Source: Flavobacteriaceae bacterium
GTDB lineage: Bacteria; Bacteroidota; Bacteroidia; Flavobacteriales; Flavobacteriaceae
Direction: 5' to 3'
NCBI GenBank assembly: GCA_009886625.1
Contig: QXZA01000018.1
Coordinates: 98,936 to 162,935, forward strand
DNA length: 64,000 nucleotides
Numbering within the stretch: the first letter of the stretch is position 1; each line of letters starts with the position of its first letter. The notes beneath the pieces are model-generated. The model saw nothing but the letters and a program-made list of their open reading frames with translations, was not told the origin of the DNA and made no database searches. Shown one piece after another: positions 28,590 through 37,846 of the stretch. The translations under genes and the position numbers were made by a program.

Positions 28590-29285
28590 ATGCCCAGCCT
28601 CAAATATATTGGTCTTTTTTTGATAATCATAATTTTTGGAATTCTATTCGTTCCTAAAATCATCGATCGTATAAATTCTAATTCAGTAGTAGATACTAGT
28701 CGATCTCAATCAGCTGAACCCTTAAATTATATTGTCTTAATCGATAAAGCAAAAAAAGTTCCTTCTTTTGTATTTGAAAACCAAGACCGTCTGTTGATTT
28801 CTAATGAAGATTTTTTAGGAAAGGTCTATGTAGCTGAGTTTTTTTTCACTTCTTGTCCTAGTATTTGTCCCATCATGAATAAAAACATGAAGCGAATCGA
28901 AGATGTTTATGGTGCTAGAACTGATTTTGGAATTGCTTCTTTTACCATCGATCCTGAACACGATACCCCTGAGGTATTGAAGGAATATGCAGAAGGTTAC
29001 GAGGTGTTTTCACAAAACTGGCATTTCTTAACGGGTCAAAAAAAAGAAATCTATGCCCTAGCAAATACAGGTTTTAATATATTTGCTTCCATAAATTCAA
29101 AAGTTGAAGGTGGTTTTGAACATCAAGGTTATTTTGCTTTGATAGATAAACAAGGATTTATACGTTCCCGAACTGATGAATTCGGAAATCCTATAGTTTA
29201 CTATATGGGTTTGGATCAAGAAGGAGTTGATGTTCAGGATGTTGATTTATTAATAGAAGACATTAAAAAACTATTAAACGAATAA
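28590..29285 (+). CDS. SCO1/SenC-family copper chaperone for cytochrome oxidase
   Basis: This 231-residue protein has an N-terminal anchor (about 5-22) and an extracytoplasmic thioredoxin fold. The copper site is intact: C89 and C93 in CPSIC, and H178 in FEHQGY. TIDPEHDTPEVLKEYAE and LIDKQGFIRSR are family motifs. SCO proteins deliver copper to the CuA site of subunit II or keep its cysteines reduced. It lies between the cysteine-less relative and the DUF420 gene, with 5-bp and 2-bp gaps. Confidence 0.95.
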   Translation: MPSLKYIGLFLIIIIFGILFVPKIIDRINSNSVVDTSRSQSAEPLNYIVLIDKAKKVPSFVFENQDRLLISNEDFLGKVYVAEFFFTSCPSICPIMNKNMKRIEDVYGARTDFGIASFTIDPEHDTPEVLKEYAEGYEVFSQNWHFLTGQKKEIYALANTGFNIFASINSKVEGGFEHQGYFALIDKQGFIRSRTDEFGNPIVYYMGLDQEGVDVQDVDLLIEDIKKLLNE

Positions 29286-29287
29286 AA

Positions 29288-29809
29288 ATGGTTAAAAGCA
29301 GTAAGTATAATGGTTTAATTTGGATCGTATCAATTGTGATTCCAGTAGTTGTGGCCTTTCTTTTTACCGTTCGAATTCCCAATGTGGAACCCCTAAGTTT
29401 TTTACCCCCAATTTATGCCACTATAAATGGAATCACAGCCATCATTTTGATTACTGCCTTAGTTGCAATTAAAATTAAAAAAAGAAAGTTACATGAAGGT
29501 TTAATGAAGGTAGCTATTGGCTTGTCTCTAGTCTTCTTGCTTATGTATGTTGCATATCATATGACATCAGATTCCACATCCTATGGTGGAGAAGGTACTA
29601 TACGGTATATTTATTTTTTCATTTTAATTAGCCATATTTTCTTGTCTATTGGAATAATTCCAATGGTACTGATAACTTACGTAAGGGCTGTTTTAAATGA
29701 TATTGTAGATCACAAAAAAATAGCACGTTATACCTTTCCAATTTGGCTTTATATCGCAGTTACTGGTGTGATAATATATCTTATGATTTCACCCTATTAT
29801 TATGTTTAA
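29288..29809 (+). CDS. DUF420-family membrane protein
   Basis: This 173-residue protein has five hydrophobic segments. The histidines and polar residues (AYHMTSDSTSYGGEG after segment three; ILISHIFLSIGIIPMVL in segment four) fit DUF420/CtaM-like proteins found with SCO and oxidase genes. Members of the DUF420 superfamily in Firmicutes (CtaM) are needed for oxidase maturation, which makes an assembly role plausible here. Its 3' end overlaps the next frame by 8 bp if that gene starts at 29802. Confidence 0.82.
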   Translation: MVKSSKYNGLIWIVSIVIPVVVAFLFTVRIPNVEPLSFLPPIYATINGITAIILITALVAIKIKKRKLHEGLMKVAIGLSLVFLLMYVAYHMTSDSTSYGGEGTIRYIYFFILISHIFLSIGIIPMVLITYVRAVLNDIVDHKKIARYTFPIWLYIAVTGVIIYLMISPYYYV

Positions 29810-29810
29810 T

Positions 29811-30029
29811 ATGAAATCAAAAGTTTTACTTTGGGTAATTTTAATTCTTTTTATTAGCTCAGATTTAGTCTATGGGCAATGTTCTATGTGTAGGGCTGTA
29901 CTTCAGTCTGAAGAAGGTCAAGCCACTGCAAAAGGAATTAATAATGGGATATTATATCTTATGGCTATACCCTATTTACTTGTAGCGGTTGTGGGTTGGA
30001 AGGTGATACAGATTTTAAAAAATAAATAG
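29811..30029 (+). CDS. Small exported or membrane protein with a CxxC motif
   Basis: The start is taken as ATG 29811, one base after the DUF420 stop; ATG 29802 three codons upstream is the alternative. The 72-residue product has an N-terminal signal-like segment ending LVYGQ, then CSMCRAVL with a CxxC pair, and a second hydrophobic segment (about 43-65). The CxxC just outside the membrane suggests metal or redox binding, and the position at the end of the oxidase assembly run suggests a copper-related role; both are inference. I do not recognise a named family. Confidence 0.72.
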   Translation: MKSKVLLWVILILFISSDLVYGQCSMCRAVLQSEEGQATAKGINNGILYLMAIPYLLVAVVGWKVIQILKNK

Positions 30030-30091
30030 CCCTAACTGTAACAATATTCAATAATAATAGTCTTAATAAATAGCGGTGACAAAATTGTTTG

Positions 30092-30099
30092 TATTTTTG
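30092..30099 (+). promoter_or_regulatory. -7 promoter box of the ABC efflux operon
   Basis: TATTTTTG matches TAnnTTTG and lies 24 bp before the ATPase ATG, in a 94-bp gap after the oxidase cluster. No good -33 TTG is visible at the usual distance. Confidence 0.5.
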
Positions 30100-30123
30100 C
30101 CAAAATTTTAATCAAGATATTGA

Positions 30124-30825
30124 ATGATTCAAATAAAAAACCTTCACAAATCTTATAAAATGGGAAACTCTTCCCTTCATGTACTTAAAGGGATCAATTT
30201 TGACGTAGAGGAAGGTGAATTAGTAGCTATAATGGGCTCATCAGGCTCTGGAAAATCTACTTTACTCAATATTCTTGGGATGTTAGACTCTGCTGAAGAA
30301 GGGGATTATATTTTGGATAATGTTCCAATAAAAAATTTAAATGAGACCAAAGCGGCTAAATACCGCAACAAGTTTTTAGGGTTTGTTTTTCAATCCTTCA
30401 ACTTAATCAATTATAAGTCTGCCTTAGAGAATGTCTCACTTCCTTTATATTATCAGGGAGTTCCAAGAAAAGAACGCCAGCAAGAAGCATTAGATTATCT
30501 TGAAAAAGTAGGATTAAAAGATTGGGCAACCCATTTGCCTAGTGAGCTTTCTGGAGGTCAAAAACAACGTGTAGCAATTGCGAGAGCTTTGGCTTCAAAG
30601 CCCAAAGTGCTTTTAGCAGACGAACCTACGGGAGCATTGGACACCAAAACTTCTTATGAGGTTATGGATTTGATTCAGAAAATTAACCAAGAAGGAAAAA
30701 CAATTCTTGTGGTCACTCACGAACCCGATATCGCTCAAATGTGTAAACGTATTGTGATGTTGAAAGATGGTGTGATCATTGAAGATAAAAAAGTAAAACA
30801 AGTTCTAGCATCTTCATATGTTTAA
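30124..30825 (+). CDS. ABC transporter ATPase, MacB/LolD type
   Basis: This 233-residue ATPase has Walker A GSSGSGKST (38-46), the signature LSGGQ (142-146), Walker B KVLLADEPTG (161-170) and the switch histidine in VTHEPD. The closest pattern is the MacB/LolD/FtsE group, which powers type VII ABC systems that work by mechanotransmission rather than by moving substrate through the membrane domain. The frame overlaps the first permease gene by 8 bp. Confidence 0.94.
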   Translation: MIQIKNLHKSYKMGNSSLHVLKGINFDVEEGELVAIMGSSGSGKSTLLNILGMLDSAEEGDYILDNVPIKNLNETKAAKYRNKFLGFVFQSFNLINYKSALENVSLPLYYQGVPRKERQQEALDYLEKVGLKDWATHLPSELSGGQKQRVAIARALASKPKVLLADEPTGALDTKTSYEVMDLIQKINQEGKTILVVTHEPDIAQMCKRIVMLKDGVIIEDKKVKQVLASSYV

Positions 30826-32047
30826 TATAGATCGGTGGAGAGAAATTTTTGAAACGATTAGCAAAAACAAACTTAGAACGTTTTTGTCTGGATTTACTGT
30901 AGCCCTTGGGATCTTTATCTTTATTATTTTATTTGGACTAGGCAATGGACTAAAGAATACATTTCAAGAGTTTTTCCTCGATGATGCAAGCAATGCAATT
31001 TTTCTTTATCCAGGTAAAACTTCAATGCCCTACAAAGGATTCAAAGCCAATAGAAGAATTGAATTTGATAATGAAGACGTAGAAGATATAAAAGTTAATT
31101 TCCCTTTATTAATTGAATATGTTACTCCAAGAATCACTAGAAGTGTATTAACACGATATAAAGGAGAAAACAATACATATGCAACCCGTGCCATTGCACC
31201 AGGGCACCAATTTGTTGAGAAGACTATCATCATGAAAGGGCGTTATATTAATCAATCTGATTTAAATAAGAACGCTAAAAATGCTGTAATCGGAAGATTA
31301 GTTGCAGAAGATCTATTTAAAACGGCTGATCCAATTGGGGAATATATTGAATTAGGATCTAGTGCTTACAAGGTCGTAGGGGTTTTTCAAGACGATGGAG
31401 GAGATCGAGAAGAACGCTACATTTATACCCCTTACACAACAAGACAATTATTGGAAAAAGGAAACGATAAAGTAGATCAAATTATTGTCACCTTTCCGAA
31501 GGAGTTTGGATATGCAGGAGCTTTAGCTTTAGAGAGCTCATTAAAAAAATATTTTAAGGATAAAAAATCTATTGATCCTCAAGATCAAAATGGAATCTAT
31601 TTTCAAAACTTGACCGATGACTTGAAACAAAGCCAACAATTTGCAGTTGTACTTCAATTAATTGTAAGCTTTGTAGGTCTAGGAACATTAATAGCGGGTA
31701 TAATTGGGATATCAAATATTATGGTTTTTGTTGTCAAGGAACGAACCAAAGAATTAGGAATCCGTAAAGCCTTAGGTGCAACACCACGTTCTGTCATACA
31801 AATGATTCTCCAAGAATCGGTATTTATTACCACTATTTCTGGATATTTTGGACTTTTATTAGGGGTTTTTGTTCTTGAAAGTATTGGATTAAAATTAGAA
31901 GAATACTTTATTAAAAATCCTTTTATTGATCTTGGTACTGCTTTTGCAGCTACCATTGTATTAATCATTTTTGGAGCTGTTGCAGGGTATATACCTGCCA
32001 AAAGAGCTGCTCGAATCAAACCTATAGTTGCTTTAAGAGATGAATAG
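30818..32047 (+). CDS. MacB-like/FtsX-type permease 1
   Basis: This 409-residue protein has the MacB layout: one N-terminal membrane helix (about 20-42), a large periplasmic MacB_PCD domain (about 45-270) and three C-terminal helices in the FtsX domain. The cytoplasmic KERTKELGIRKALGATPRSV coupling motif sits near residue 315. It overlaps the ATPase gene and, by 8 bp, the second permease gene, so the three are translationally coupled. It likely pairs with permease 2 as a heterodimer. Confidence 0.93.
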   Translation: MFNIDRWREIFETISKNKLRTFLSGFTVALGIFIFIILFGLGNGLKNTFQEFFLDDASNAIFLYPGKTSMPYKGFKANRRIEFDNEDVEDIKVNFPLLIEYVTPRITRSVLTRYKGENNTYATRAIAPGHQFVEKTIIMKGRYINQSDLNKNAKNAVIGRLVAEDLFKTADPIGEYIELGSSAYKVVGVFQDDGGDREERYIYTPYTTRQLLEKGNDKVDQIIVTFPKEFGYAGALALESSLKKYFKDKKSIDPQDQNGIYFQNLTDDLKQSQQFAVVLQLIVSFVGLGTLIAGIIGISNIMVFVVKERTKELGIRKALGATPRSVIQMILQESVFITTISGYFGLLLGVFVLESIGLKLEEYFIKNPFIDLGTAFAATIVLIIFGAVAGYIPAKRAARIKPIVALRDE

Positions 32048-33314
32048 TTTAAAAGTCATATTTGATCGTGATACTTGGCAAGAAATTTTTGGATCAATTT
32101 CCAAAAACAAGACGCGAACCATTATTACTGTAATAGGTGTCCTTTGGGGTATTTTTATATATATCGCACTTTCTGGTGCTGCCAAAGGATTAGACAATGG
32201 GTTTGAGCGTCAGTTTGAGAATATTGCCATGAATTCAATGTTTATATGGGCTCAGCAGACGAGTATACCTTACGATGGTTTCAAAATTGGAAGAAGAATT
32301 GAATTGAAATTATCCGATATCGATTATATCAAACAACGTATTCCAGATGTAGAGTTTGTTGCACCCAGAAATGCTCGAGGTGTTTTTGGAGGCGTAAGTC
32401 CGCTTGTAGTCAGAAAAAATAAATCTAGTAACTATAATGTGTATGGAGATTTCCCAGAGTACACTAAAATTGCGACTAAAAAAATATACTACGGAGGGCG
32501 ATTTGTTAATGAAGAAGACATTAAATACCGACGTAAAGTATGTGTAATTGGAGAACGAACTCAAACTGAACTTTTTGAAAAAGACGAAGATCCAATAGGA
32601 CAGTATATTAAAATCGATAATATTTATTTTCAGGTCATTGGGGTGCATAAGTTTGTACCTGGAGGTGGCTTTGAAAGTGATGGGGATATTTTCATTCCTT
32701 TTGAAACCTTTAGACAGATATACAACACAGGAGAAACTGTTCAATGGTTTACCATTGCAGCCTATGACGATGCAGATGTAGTTGCTGTGGAAAAGGACGT
32801 GAAGAATGCGCTAAAGAGAATTCACCGTGTTTCCCCAGAAGACGAACGTGCCTTTGGAGGCTTTAATTTAGGAGAGATTTTTAATAAAATAGTTGGATTC
32901 TCAAAGGGGATGACATTACTATCCCTAATTGTAGGAATAGCAACCATTATAGCTGGTGTAATTGGGATTGGAAATATCCTTTTGATTTCTGTAAAAGAAC
33001 GAACAAAGGAATTAGGAGTCCGAAGAGCGCTTGGGGCAACCCCAGCAGAAGTTCGGAATCAAATTATTTTAGAGTCTGTATTTCTAACAGTAATTGCAGG
33101 AATTTTAGGAATTATACTGGGAGCAATAGTGCTGGCAGGAATTAATTCCGCAACACAAAATATGACCGATTTTCCATACACCAATCCAACAGTTCCTATC
33201 CCGTTTGTATTAGGGGCTTTGTTTATAATGGTATTTTTAGGAACACTGATCGGACTTATCCCAGCCCAGCGTGCTGTGAGTATTAAACCAATTGACGCAT
33301 TAAGAGAAGAATAA
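32040..33314 (+). CDS. MacB-like/FtsX-type permease 2
   Basis: This 424-residue paralogue of permease 1 has the same layout and the coupling motif KERTKELGVRRALGATPAEV. The N-terminal SISKNKTRTIITVIG and ISKNKLRTFLSGF of the two permeases align well. Two distinct permeases with one ATPase suggest a heterodimeric membrane unit, unlike the single MacB polypeptide that carries its own ATPase domain in E. coli. The adaptor gene follows after 21 bp. Confidence 0.93.
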   Translation: MNSLKVIFDRDTWQEIFGSISKNKTRTIITVIGVLWGIFIYIALSGAAKGLDNGFERQFENIAMNSMFIWAQQTSIPYDGFKIGRRIELKLSDIDYIKQRIPDVEFVAPRNARGVFGGVSPLVVRKNKSSNYNVYGDFPEYTKIATKKIYYGGRFVNEEDIKYRRKVCVIGERTQTELFEKDEDPIGQYIKIDNIYFQVIGVHKFVPGGGFESDGDIFIPFETFRQIYNTGETVQWFTIAAYDDADVVAVEKDVKNALKRIHRVSPEDERAFGGFNLGEIFNKIVGFSKGMTLLSLIVGIATIIAGVIGIGNILLISVKERTKELGVRRALGATPAEVRNQIILESVFLTVIAGILGIILGAIVLAGINSATQNMTDFPYTNPTVPIPFVLGALFIMVFLGTLIGLIPAQRAVSIKPIDALREE

Positions 33315-33335
33315 AATAAATTAATAACTAATATC

Positions 33336-34463
33336 ATGAAAATTTTAAAATATATTGGAATTGCACTTCTAATTTGTGGCGTTTTATTCGCTGCTGCTTA
33401 TTTTATTAAAACAAATAACAAGTCTGCTATTGAATATGAAACGGAAACAGCTATCATAACCTCTATTGAGAGGAAGACAGTTGTTACGGGTAAAGTTATT
33501 CCAGAAGATGAAGTTGAGATTAAACCACAGATTCAAGGTATTATTGAAACTCTTTTCGTTGAAGAGGGTGATTTAGTAAATACTGGAGACTTATTAGCCA
33601 GAATAAAAGTAGTTCCTAATGAACAAAATTTAAACACCGCACAAGGACGTTTGGCTAATTCAAAAATAGTCTTGAAAAACGCAAAGATTGACTACGATCG
33701 AAGTAAAGATTTGTTTTCAAAAGGGATTATTTCAAAACAAGAGTTTGAAAACTCTGAATTGCGTTACAGCCAATCAAAACAAGATATTGCTAATGCAACA
33801 TCTGACTTACAAATCATACGCTCGGGTTCTGCAGGAGGTGCTGCATCTGCTAACACTAATATTCGTGCCACTGTTCCTGGAACAATTCTGGAGATTCCTG
33901 TTGAAGAAGGATTTCAAGTTATTGCGAGTAATAGTTTTAATGCCGGTACAACCATTGCGACCATTGCGGATTTAAATAAAATGATATTTGAAGGAAAGGT
34001 TGACGAAGCTGAAGTAGGAAAACTAAAAGTAGGAATGCCATTAGAAGTAAATCTTGGGGCTATTGAAGACCAATCCTTAGAAGCAAAATTAAAGTTTATT
34101 GCTCCTAAAGGAAATGAAGAACAAGGGGCTGTACAATTTATAATTGAGGCTGACTTATTTTTAAATGATTCCATTTTTATTCGTGCTGGATACAGCGCTA
34201 ATGCCTCACTTGTTTTGGAACGAAAAGATAGTATTATGGCCATCCCAGAATCTTTATTGCAGTTTGATAGAGAAACAGAGAAACCTTATGTTGAAATTTC
34301 TCTTGGAGAACAAACATTTGAGAAACGTGATATTGAAATAGGAATTTCTGATGGAGTGAATGTTGAAATCATTTCTGGTCTTACTAAGGAAGATTTAATC
34401 AAAGTTTGGAATAAAACAGAACCTGTCAAAAAGGGAGATGAGGAGAAAAAAGAGGAGAACTAA
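33336..34463 (+). CDS. Efflux periplasmic adaptor (HlyD/MacA family)
   Basis: This 375-residue protein has an N-terminal anchor (about 5-22), a first lipoyl half (KVIPEDEVEIKPQIQGIIETLFVEEGDLV), a helical hairpin (about 88-150), the second lipoyl half (ATVPGTILEIPVEEGF), a beta-barrel domain and a membrane-proximal domain, ending in a charged tail. MacA-like adaptors link the permease to the TolC duct. The position between the permeases and the TolC gene fits. Confidence 0.94.
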   Translation: MKILKYIGIALLICGVLFAAAYFIKTNNKSAIEYETETAIITSIERKTVVTGKVIPEDEVEIKPQIQGIIETLFVEEGDLVNTGDLLARIKVVPNEQNLNTAQGRLANSKIVLKNAKIDYDRSKDLFSKGIISKQEFENSELRYSQSKQDIANATSDLQIIRSGSAGGAASANTNIRATVPGTILEIPVEEGFQVIASNSFNAGTTIATIADLNKMIFEGKVDEAEVGKLKVGMPLEVNLGAIEDQSLEAKLKFIAPKGNEEQGAVQFIIEADLFLNDSIFIRAGYSANASLVLERKDSIMAIPESLLQFDRETEKPYVEISLGEQTFEKRDIEIGISDGVNVEIISGLTKEDLIKVWNKTEPVKKGDEEKKEEN

Positions 34464-34553
34464 AAAAGGCATACTAACAGAAGTGTCACAAAATAGTTAG
34501 TCTAATAAATAGATTATAAAAAAACAGTCTGTAAAAAATAAAAAAATAACGCG

Positions 34554-35963
34554 ATGAAAACAGTTGCAAGCTTATTACTTTCTTTAACGACATTAGTGCT
34601 CACAGCTCAAACTAAGGCATATACACTTGAAGAATGTGTACTGATGGCTTTGGATAAAAACATCAGTATTAAGCAGTCTGAATTGGACATTGAAAATGCT
34701 GAAATTGATAAAGAAGATGCTATTGGAAGTTTTTTACCGAGAGTAAATGCTCAATCTCAGCATATTTGGAACAATGGTTTGAGTCAAAACATAACTAATG
34801 GTTTAATTGAAAATTTAACCACTCAGTTTTCTTCCTTTGGAGGAAATATTGGTGTCACGCTTTTTAACGGAAAGCAAAATATCAACCAGTTGTCAAGAGC
34901 AAATTTAAATTTGATTGCTCGTCAATACCAACTCGATGATATGAAAGATGACATAAGTCTTTTTGTAGCAAATGCTTATTTGCAGGTAATGTTTAACAGA
35001 GAGTTAGCCCAAGTACAACGCTTTCAATTAGAAATCACAAAAGAAGATCTTGAACGAACTAAATTGCGGATTCAAGCTGGAGTTTTAACTCAAGCAGATA
35101 TTTTCGATATTGAAGCTAATCTTGCTTCACAAGAACAAGCTTTAGTTCAAGCAGAAAATAATTATCGTTTATCGCTTATTAGTTTAGCACAACTATTATT
35201 GATTACAGATTATGAGAATTTTCAAATTGCAGATGAAGATTTTGAAATTCCATTTTCAGATATATTGTCACAAAAGCCTAAAGAGATCTATGAGAAGTCC
35301 CTTACGATAAGAAATGACATAAAACTAGGTGTCGCAAACATAGAAGTGGCCAAAAAGGATATTGAAATCGCTAAAGGAGCATTAATGCCATCTCTTACTG
35401 CTTTTTACAATTACAATACCCGAATCTCTTATTCAGATCGTTTCGTAGAAACAGGAAATTTAATTGAAACTCCTATTGGATTTGTAAAGGGAACAGGAGA
35501 ATCTGTGGTAACTCAATTTTCTGAACGTGCCATTGCAGAGCCTCTTTCCTTTGGGACTCAATTTGGTCAAAATGATGGACAAAGTTATGGTGTTTCTCTA
35601 AATATTCCAATATTCAACGGCTCTTCCGTAAGAAACAATATCAAAAGAAGAAAGTTGAATTTGAAGCGAATCGAGTATCAATTCGAGCAAACTAAATTGG
35701 ATTTAGAAAATACAGTAAATCAAGCCTATCTTAATACACAAGGAGCTGTCAAGTTCTTTGAAGCTGCGGAGAAGACACTTAAAGCAAGACAAGAGGCCTT
35801 TCAAATAGCGCAAAATAGATTTGAAGCTGGAGTAATGAATTCTTTTGATTTTATTCAAGCTAAACAGCGATATCAAATTTCTGCATCTGACATTGTTCGT
35901 GCAAAGTTTGATTATATTTTTAAATTGAAAGTACTTGAATTCTACTTTGGTTTAAAGCTGTAA
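34554..35963 (+). CDS. TolC-family outer-membrane efflux protein
   Basis: This 469-residue protein has a signal peptide ending LTAQ (about 19-20) and two outer-membrane-efflux-protein repeats, starting at YTLEECVLMALDKN and at KPKEIYEKSLTIRND. The helical parts hold many Q/E/A heptads, and GAVKFFEAAEKTLKARQEAF is a typical coiled-coil segment. TolC trimers form the exit duct for the adaptor and permeases encoded just upstream, so the window contains a complete tripartite exporter. The substrate is unknown. Confidence 0.94.
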   Translation: MKTVASLLLSLTTLVLTAQTKAYTLEECVLMALDKNISIKQSELDIENAEIDKEDAIGSFLPRVNAQSQHIWNNGLSQNITNGLIENLTTQFSSFGGNIGVTLFNGKQNINQLSRANLNLIARQYQLDDMKDDISLFVANAYLQVMFNRELAQVQRFQLEITKEDLERTKLRIQAGVLTQADIFDIEANLASQEQALVQAENNYRLSLISLAQLLLITDYENFQIADEDFEIPFSDILSQKPKEIYEKSLTIRNDIKLGVANIEVAKKDIEIAKGALMPSLTAFYNYNTRISYSDRFVETGNLIETPIGFVKGTGESVVTQFSERAIAEPLSFGTQFGQNDGQSYGVSLNIPIFNGSSVRNNIKRRKLNLKRIEYQFEQTKLDLENTVNQAYLNTQGAVKFFEAAEKTLKARQEAFQIAQNRFEAGVMNSFDFIQAKQRYQISASDIVRAKFDYIFKLKVLEFYFGLKL

Positions 35964-36051
35964 AACGTTACATCACGCAAATAAGTTTATATTCTTAGCT
36001 TTCTTAGTTTTTTCTTATCTTCATTACAAGAATTAATTCTTAAAAATGTAG

Positions 36052-37023
36052 ATGATGAATGTAACTCAAAAAGGAGCCTACGAAAACGATCACAAAGAAA
36101 TTCCTGGAAATCCTTCAACTGCAAAATCAAGCACCCTGCACTTGAATACACGTCCCAATAATGAACCTTTAAGAGTATTGACAGAAAAAGAGTGGGATTT
36201 TTGGATTGAAAAAGGCTATGTTGTTATTAAACAAGCAATTTCAAGACAAGATACACTTGATACCGCATTTTTTTTATGGGAATTTGAAGAAAAAGATCCA
36301 AACAATCCTGAGACTTGGTATAGCGCTGCGAGAGCTGAAATGAAAATGAAAGAACTTGCTGGAACAGGAATGGTTGAGGTTTATAATAATCAATTTCTTT
36401 GGTCAAACAGACAGCAACAAAAAGTGTATGATGCTTTTGTAGATGTTTGGGGAACAGAAAAACTTTGGGTAACAATAGATCGGGCCAATCTAAACTTTCC
36501 AATAAAAAAAGGATTTGAATACAAAGGGTTTATTCATTGGGATTACGATCCAGAGACCAAGCCTCAAAACGTTCAAGGAGTGATTGCACTGTCTGATCAA
36601 ACAGATCCAAATACAGGAGGATTTCAATGTGTACCCTGGCTTTATCAAAATTATGACACTTGGAAAAAAACACAACCTGAGGATCGTAATCGTTTTCAGC
36701 CGGACATAAAAGGTTTAGAGGATAAAATAGAAAAAGTGGCCCTTGAAGCAGGAGATTTACTCATTTTTAATAGTTTACTTGCCCATGGAATTCGTCCAAA
36801 TTTATCAAGAGACAAAGTGCGAATTGCCCAATACATTTCTATGATGCCCGCAGAAGAAGATAATGATGCATTGAAGACCTGGCGGGTTAATTCATGGAAA
36901 AACCGCATTGCTCCAGAAGGATATGCGTTTCCTGGTGATCCAAGAAATTGGGAGCAAACAAAATATAAGCAAGCCGTTTTGAATCCGTTGGGTGAGAAGT
37001 TATTAGGTTTAAAAAAATGGTAA
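36052..37023 (+). CDS. Phytanoyl-CoA dioxygenase (PhyH)-family protein
   Basis: This 323-residue protein has the Fe(II)/2-oxoglutarate facial triad H162-x-D164 (FIHWDYDP) and H245 (LLAHGIRPN), with R257 in a good place to hold 2-oxoglutarate. PhyH-family enzymes hydroxylate small molecules such as ectoine, phytanoyl-CoA and halogenated or natural-product substrates. ATG 36052 is followed directly by a second ATG (36055); either could be used. An SDR gene follows after 16 bp, so the pair may hydroxylate and then oxidise one substrate, which the sequence does not reveal. Confidence 0.88.
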   Translation: MMNVTQKGAYENDHKEIPGNPSTAKSSTLHLNTRPNNEPLRVLTEKEWDFWIEKGYVVIKQAISRQDTLDTAFFLWEFEEKDPNNPETWYSAARAEMKMKELAGTGMVEVYNNQFLWSNRQQQKVYDAFVDVWGTEKLWVTIDRANLNFPIKKGFEYKGFIHWDYDPETKPQNVQGVIALSDQTDPNTGGFQCVPWLYQNYDTWKKTQPEDRNRFQPDIKGLEDKIEKVALEAGDLLIFNSLLAHGIRPNLSRDKVRIAQYISMMPAEEDNDALKTWRVNSWKNRIAPEGYAFPGDPRNWEQTKYKQAVLNPLGEKLLGLKKW

Positions 37024-37039
37024 TTTCTACTTCACCATT

Positions 37040-37834
37040 ATGGATTTAAATTTAAGAGGGAAACGCGCCTTTATTTCTGGATCAACATCTGGGATAGGTT
37101 TTGCCACAGCAAAAATGTTGTTGACAGAAGGAGTAGAGGTGTACATAAATGGAAGGTCATCTGAAACCGTTATCAAAGCAGTTAATGATTTAAAAACGCA
37201 AGTGGATGGGGCAAAAGTATTTGGTTTGGTTGCCGATTTTAATAACCCTCAAGAAGTTGAAGCTCTTTTCACTCAACTTTCTAAGGTAGATATTTTGATC
37301 AATAATGTTGGTATTTATAATTCTCAGTCTTTTTTTGAAACCCCAGATCAAGACTGGAAGGATCAATATCAAGTGAATTTTATGAGTGGCGTTCATTTGT
37401 CACAATACTATCTCCCTAAAATGCTTCAAAAAAATTGGGGAAGGATAATTTTTATTTCCAGTGAATGTGCCTATTTAGTTCCAACAGATATGATATCATA
37501 TAGCACCACCAAAGCGGCTATGCATGCCTTATCAAGAGGTTTAGCACAACTAACTAAAGGCTCTGATGTAACTGTCAATACAATAGTTCCAGGATCTACC
37601 TTAAGTGAAGGTGCAAAAGATTTTTTATCAAATAAAGCTAAACTCAATGGGACAACTCCAATGGCTGTTGAAGCTTCTTTTTTTAAAGAAGAACGCACAC
37701 AATCTTTATTAGAACGTTTTGCCACAGTTGATGAGGTTTCAAGTGCAATTATTTATATTTGCAGTTCCCTATCTAGTGCTACAAATGGCAGTGTTTTTAA
37801 AGTAGACGGCGGAAGTTCAGGCGGGGTTTTATAG
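37040..37834 (+). CDS. Short-chain dehydrogenase/reductase (SDR family)
   Basis: This 264-residue classical SDR has the nucleotide loop GSTSGIG (14-20), NNVG (88-91), N113, catalytic S141, Y154 and K158 (YSTTK), and a C-terminal VDGG motif. It has an arginine at 39 after the second strand (NGRS), which favours NADP(H). It oxidises or reduces a hydroxyl/keto group. It is coupled to the PhyH gene 16 bp upstream and followed 12 bp later by tsaB. Confidence 0.92.
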   Translation: MDLNLRGKRAFISGSTSGIGFATAKMLLTEGVEVYINGRSSETVIKAVNDLKTQVDGAKVFGLVADFNNPQEVEALFTQLSKVDILINNVGIYNSQSFFETPDQDWKDQYQVNFMSGVHLSQYYLPKMLQKNWGRIIFISSECAYLVPTDMISYSTTKAAMHALSRGLAQLTKGSDVTVNTIVPGSTLSEGAKDFLSNKAKLNGTTPMAVEASFFKEERTQSLLERFATVDEVSSAIIYICSSLSSATNGSVFKVDGGSSGGVL

Positions 37835-37846
37835 CCCGTATTTTTT

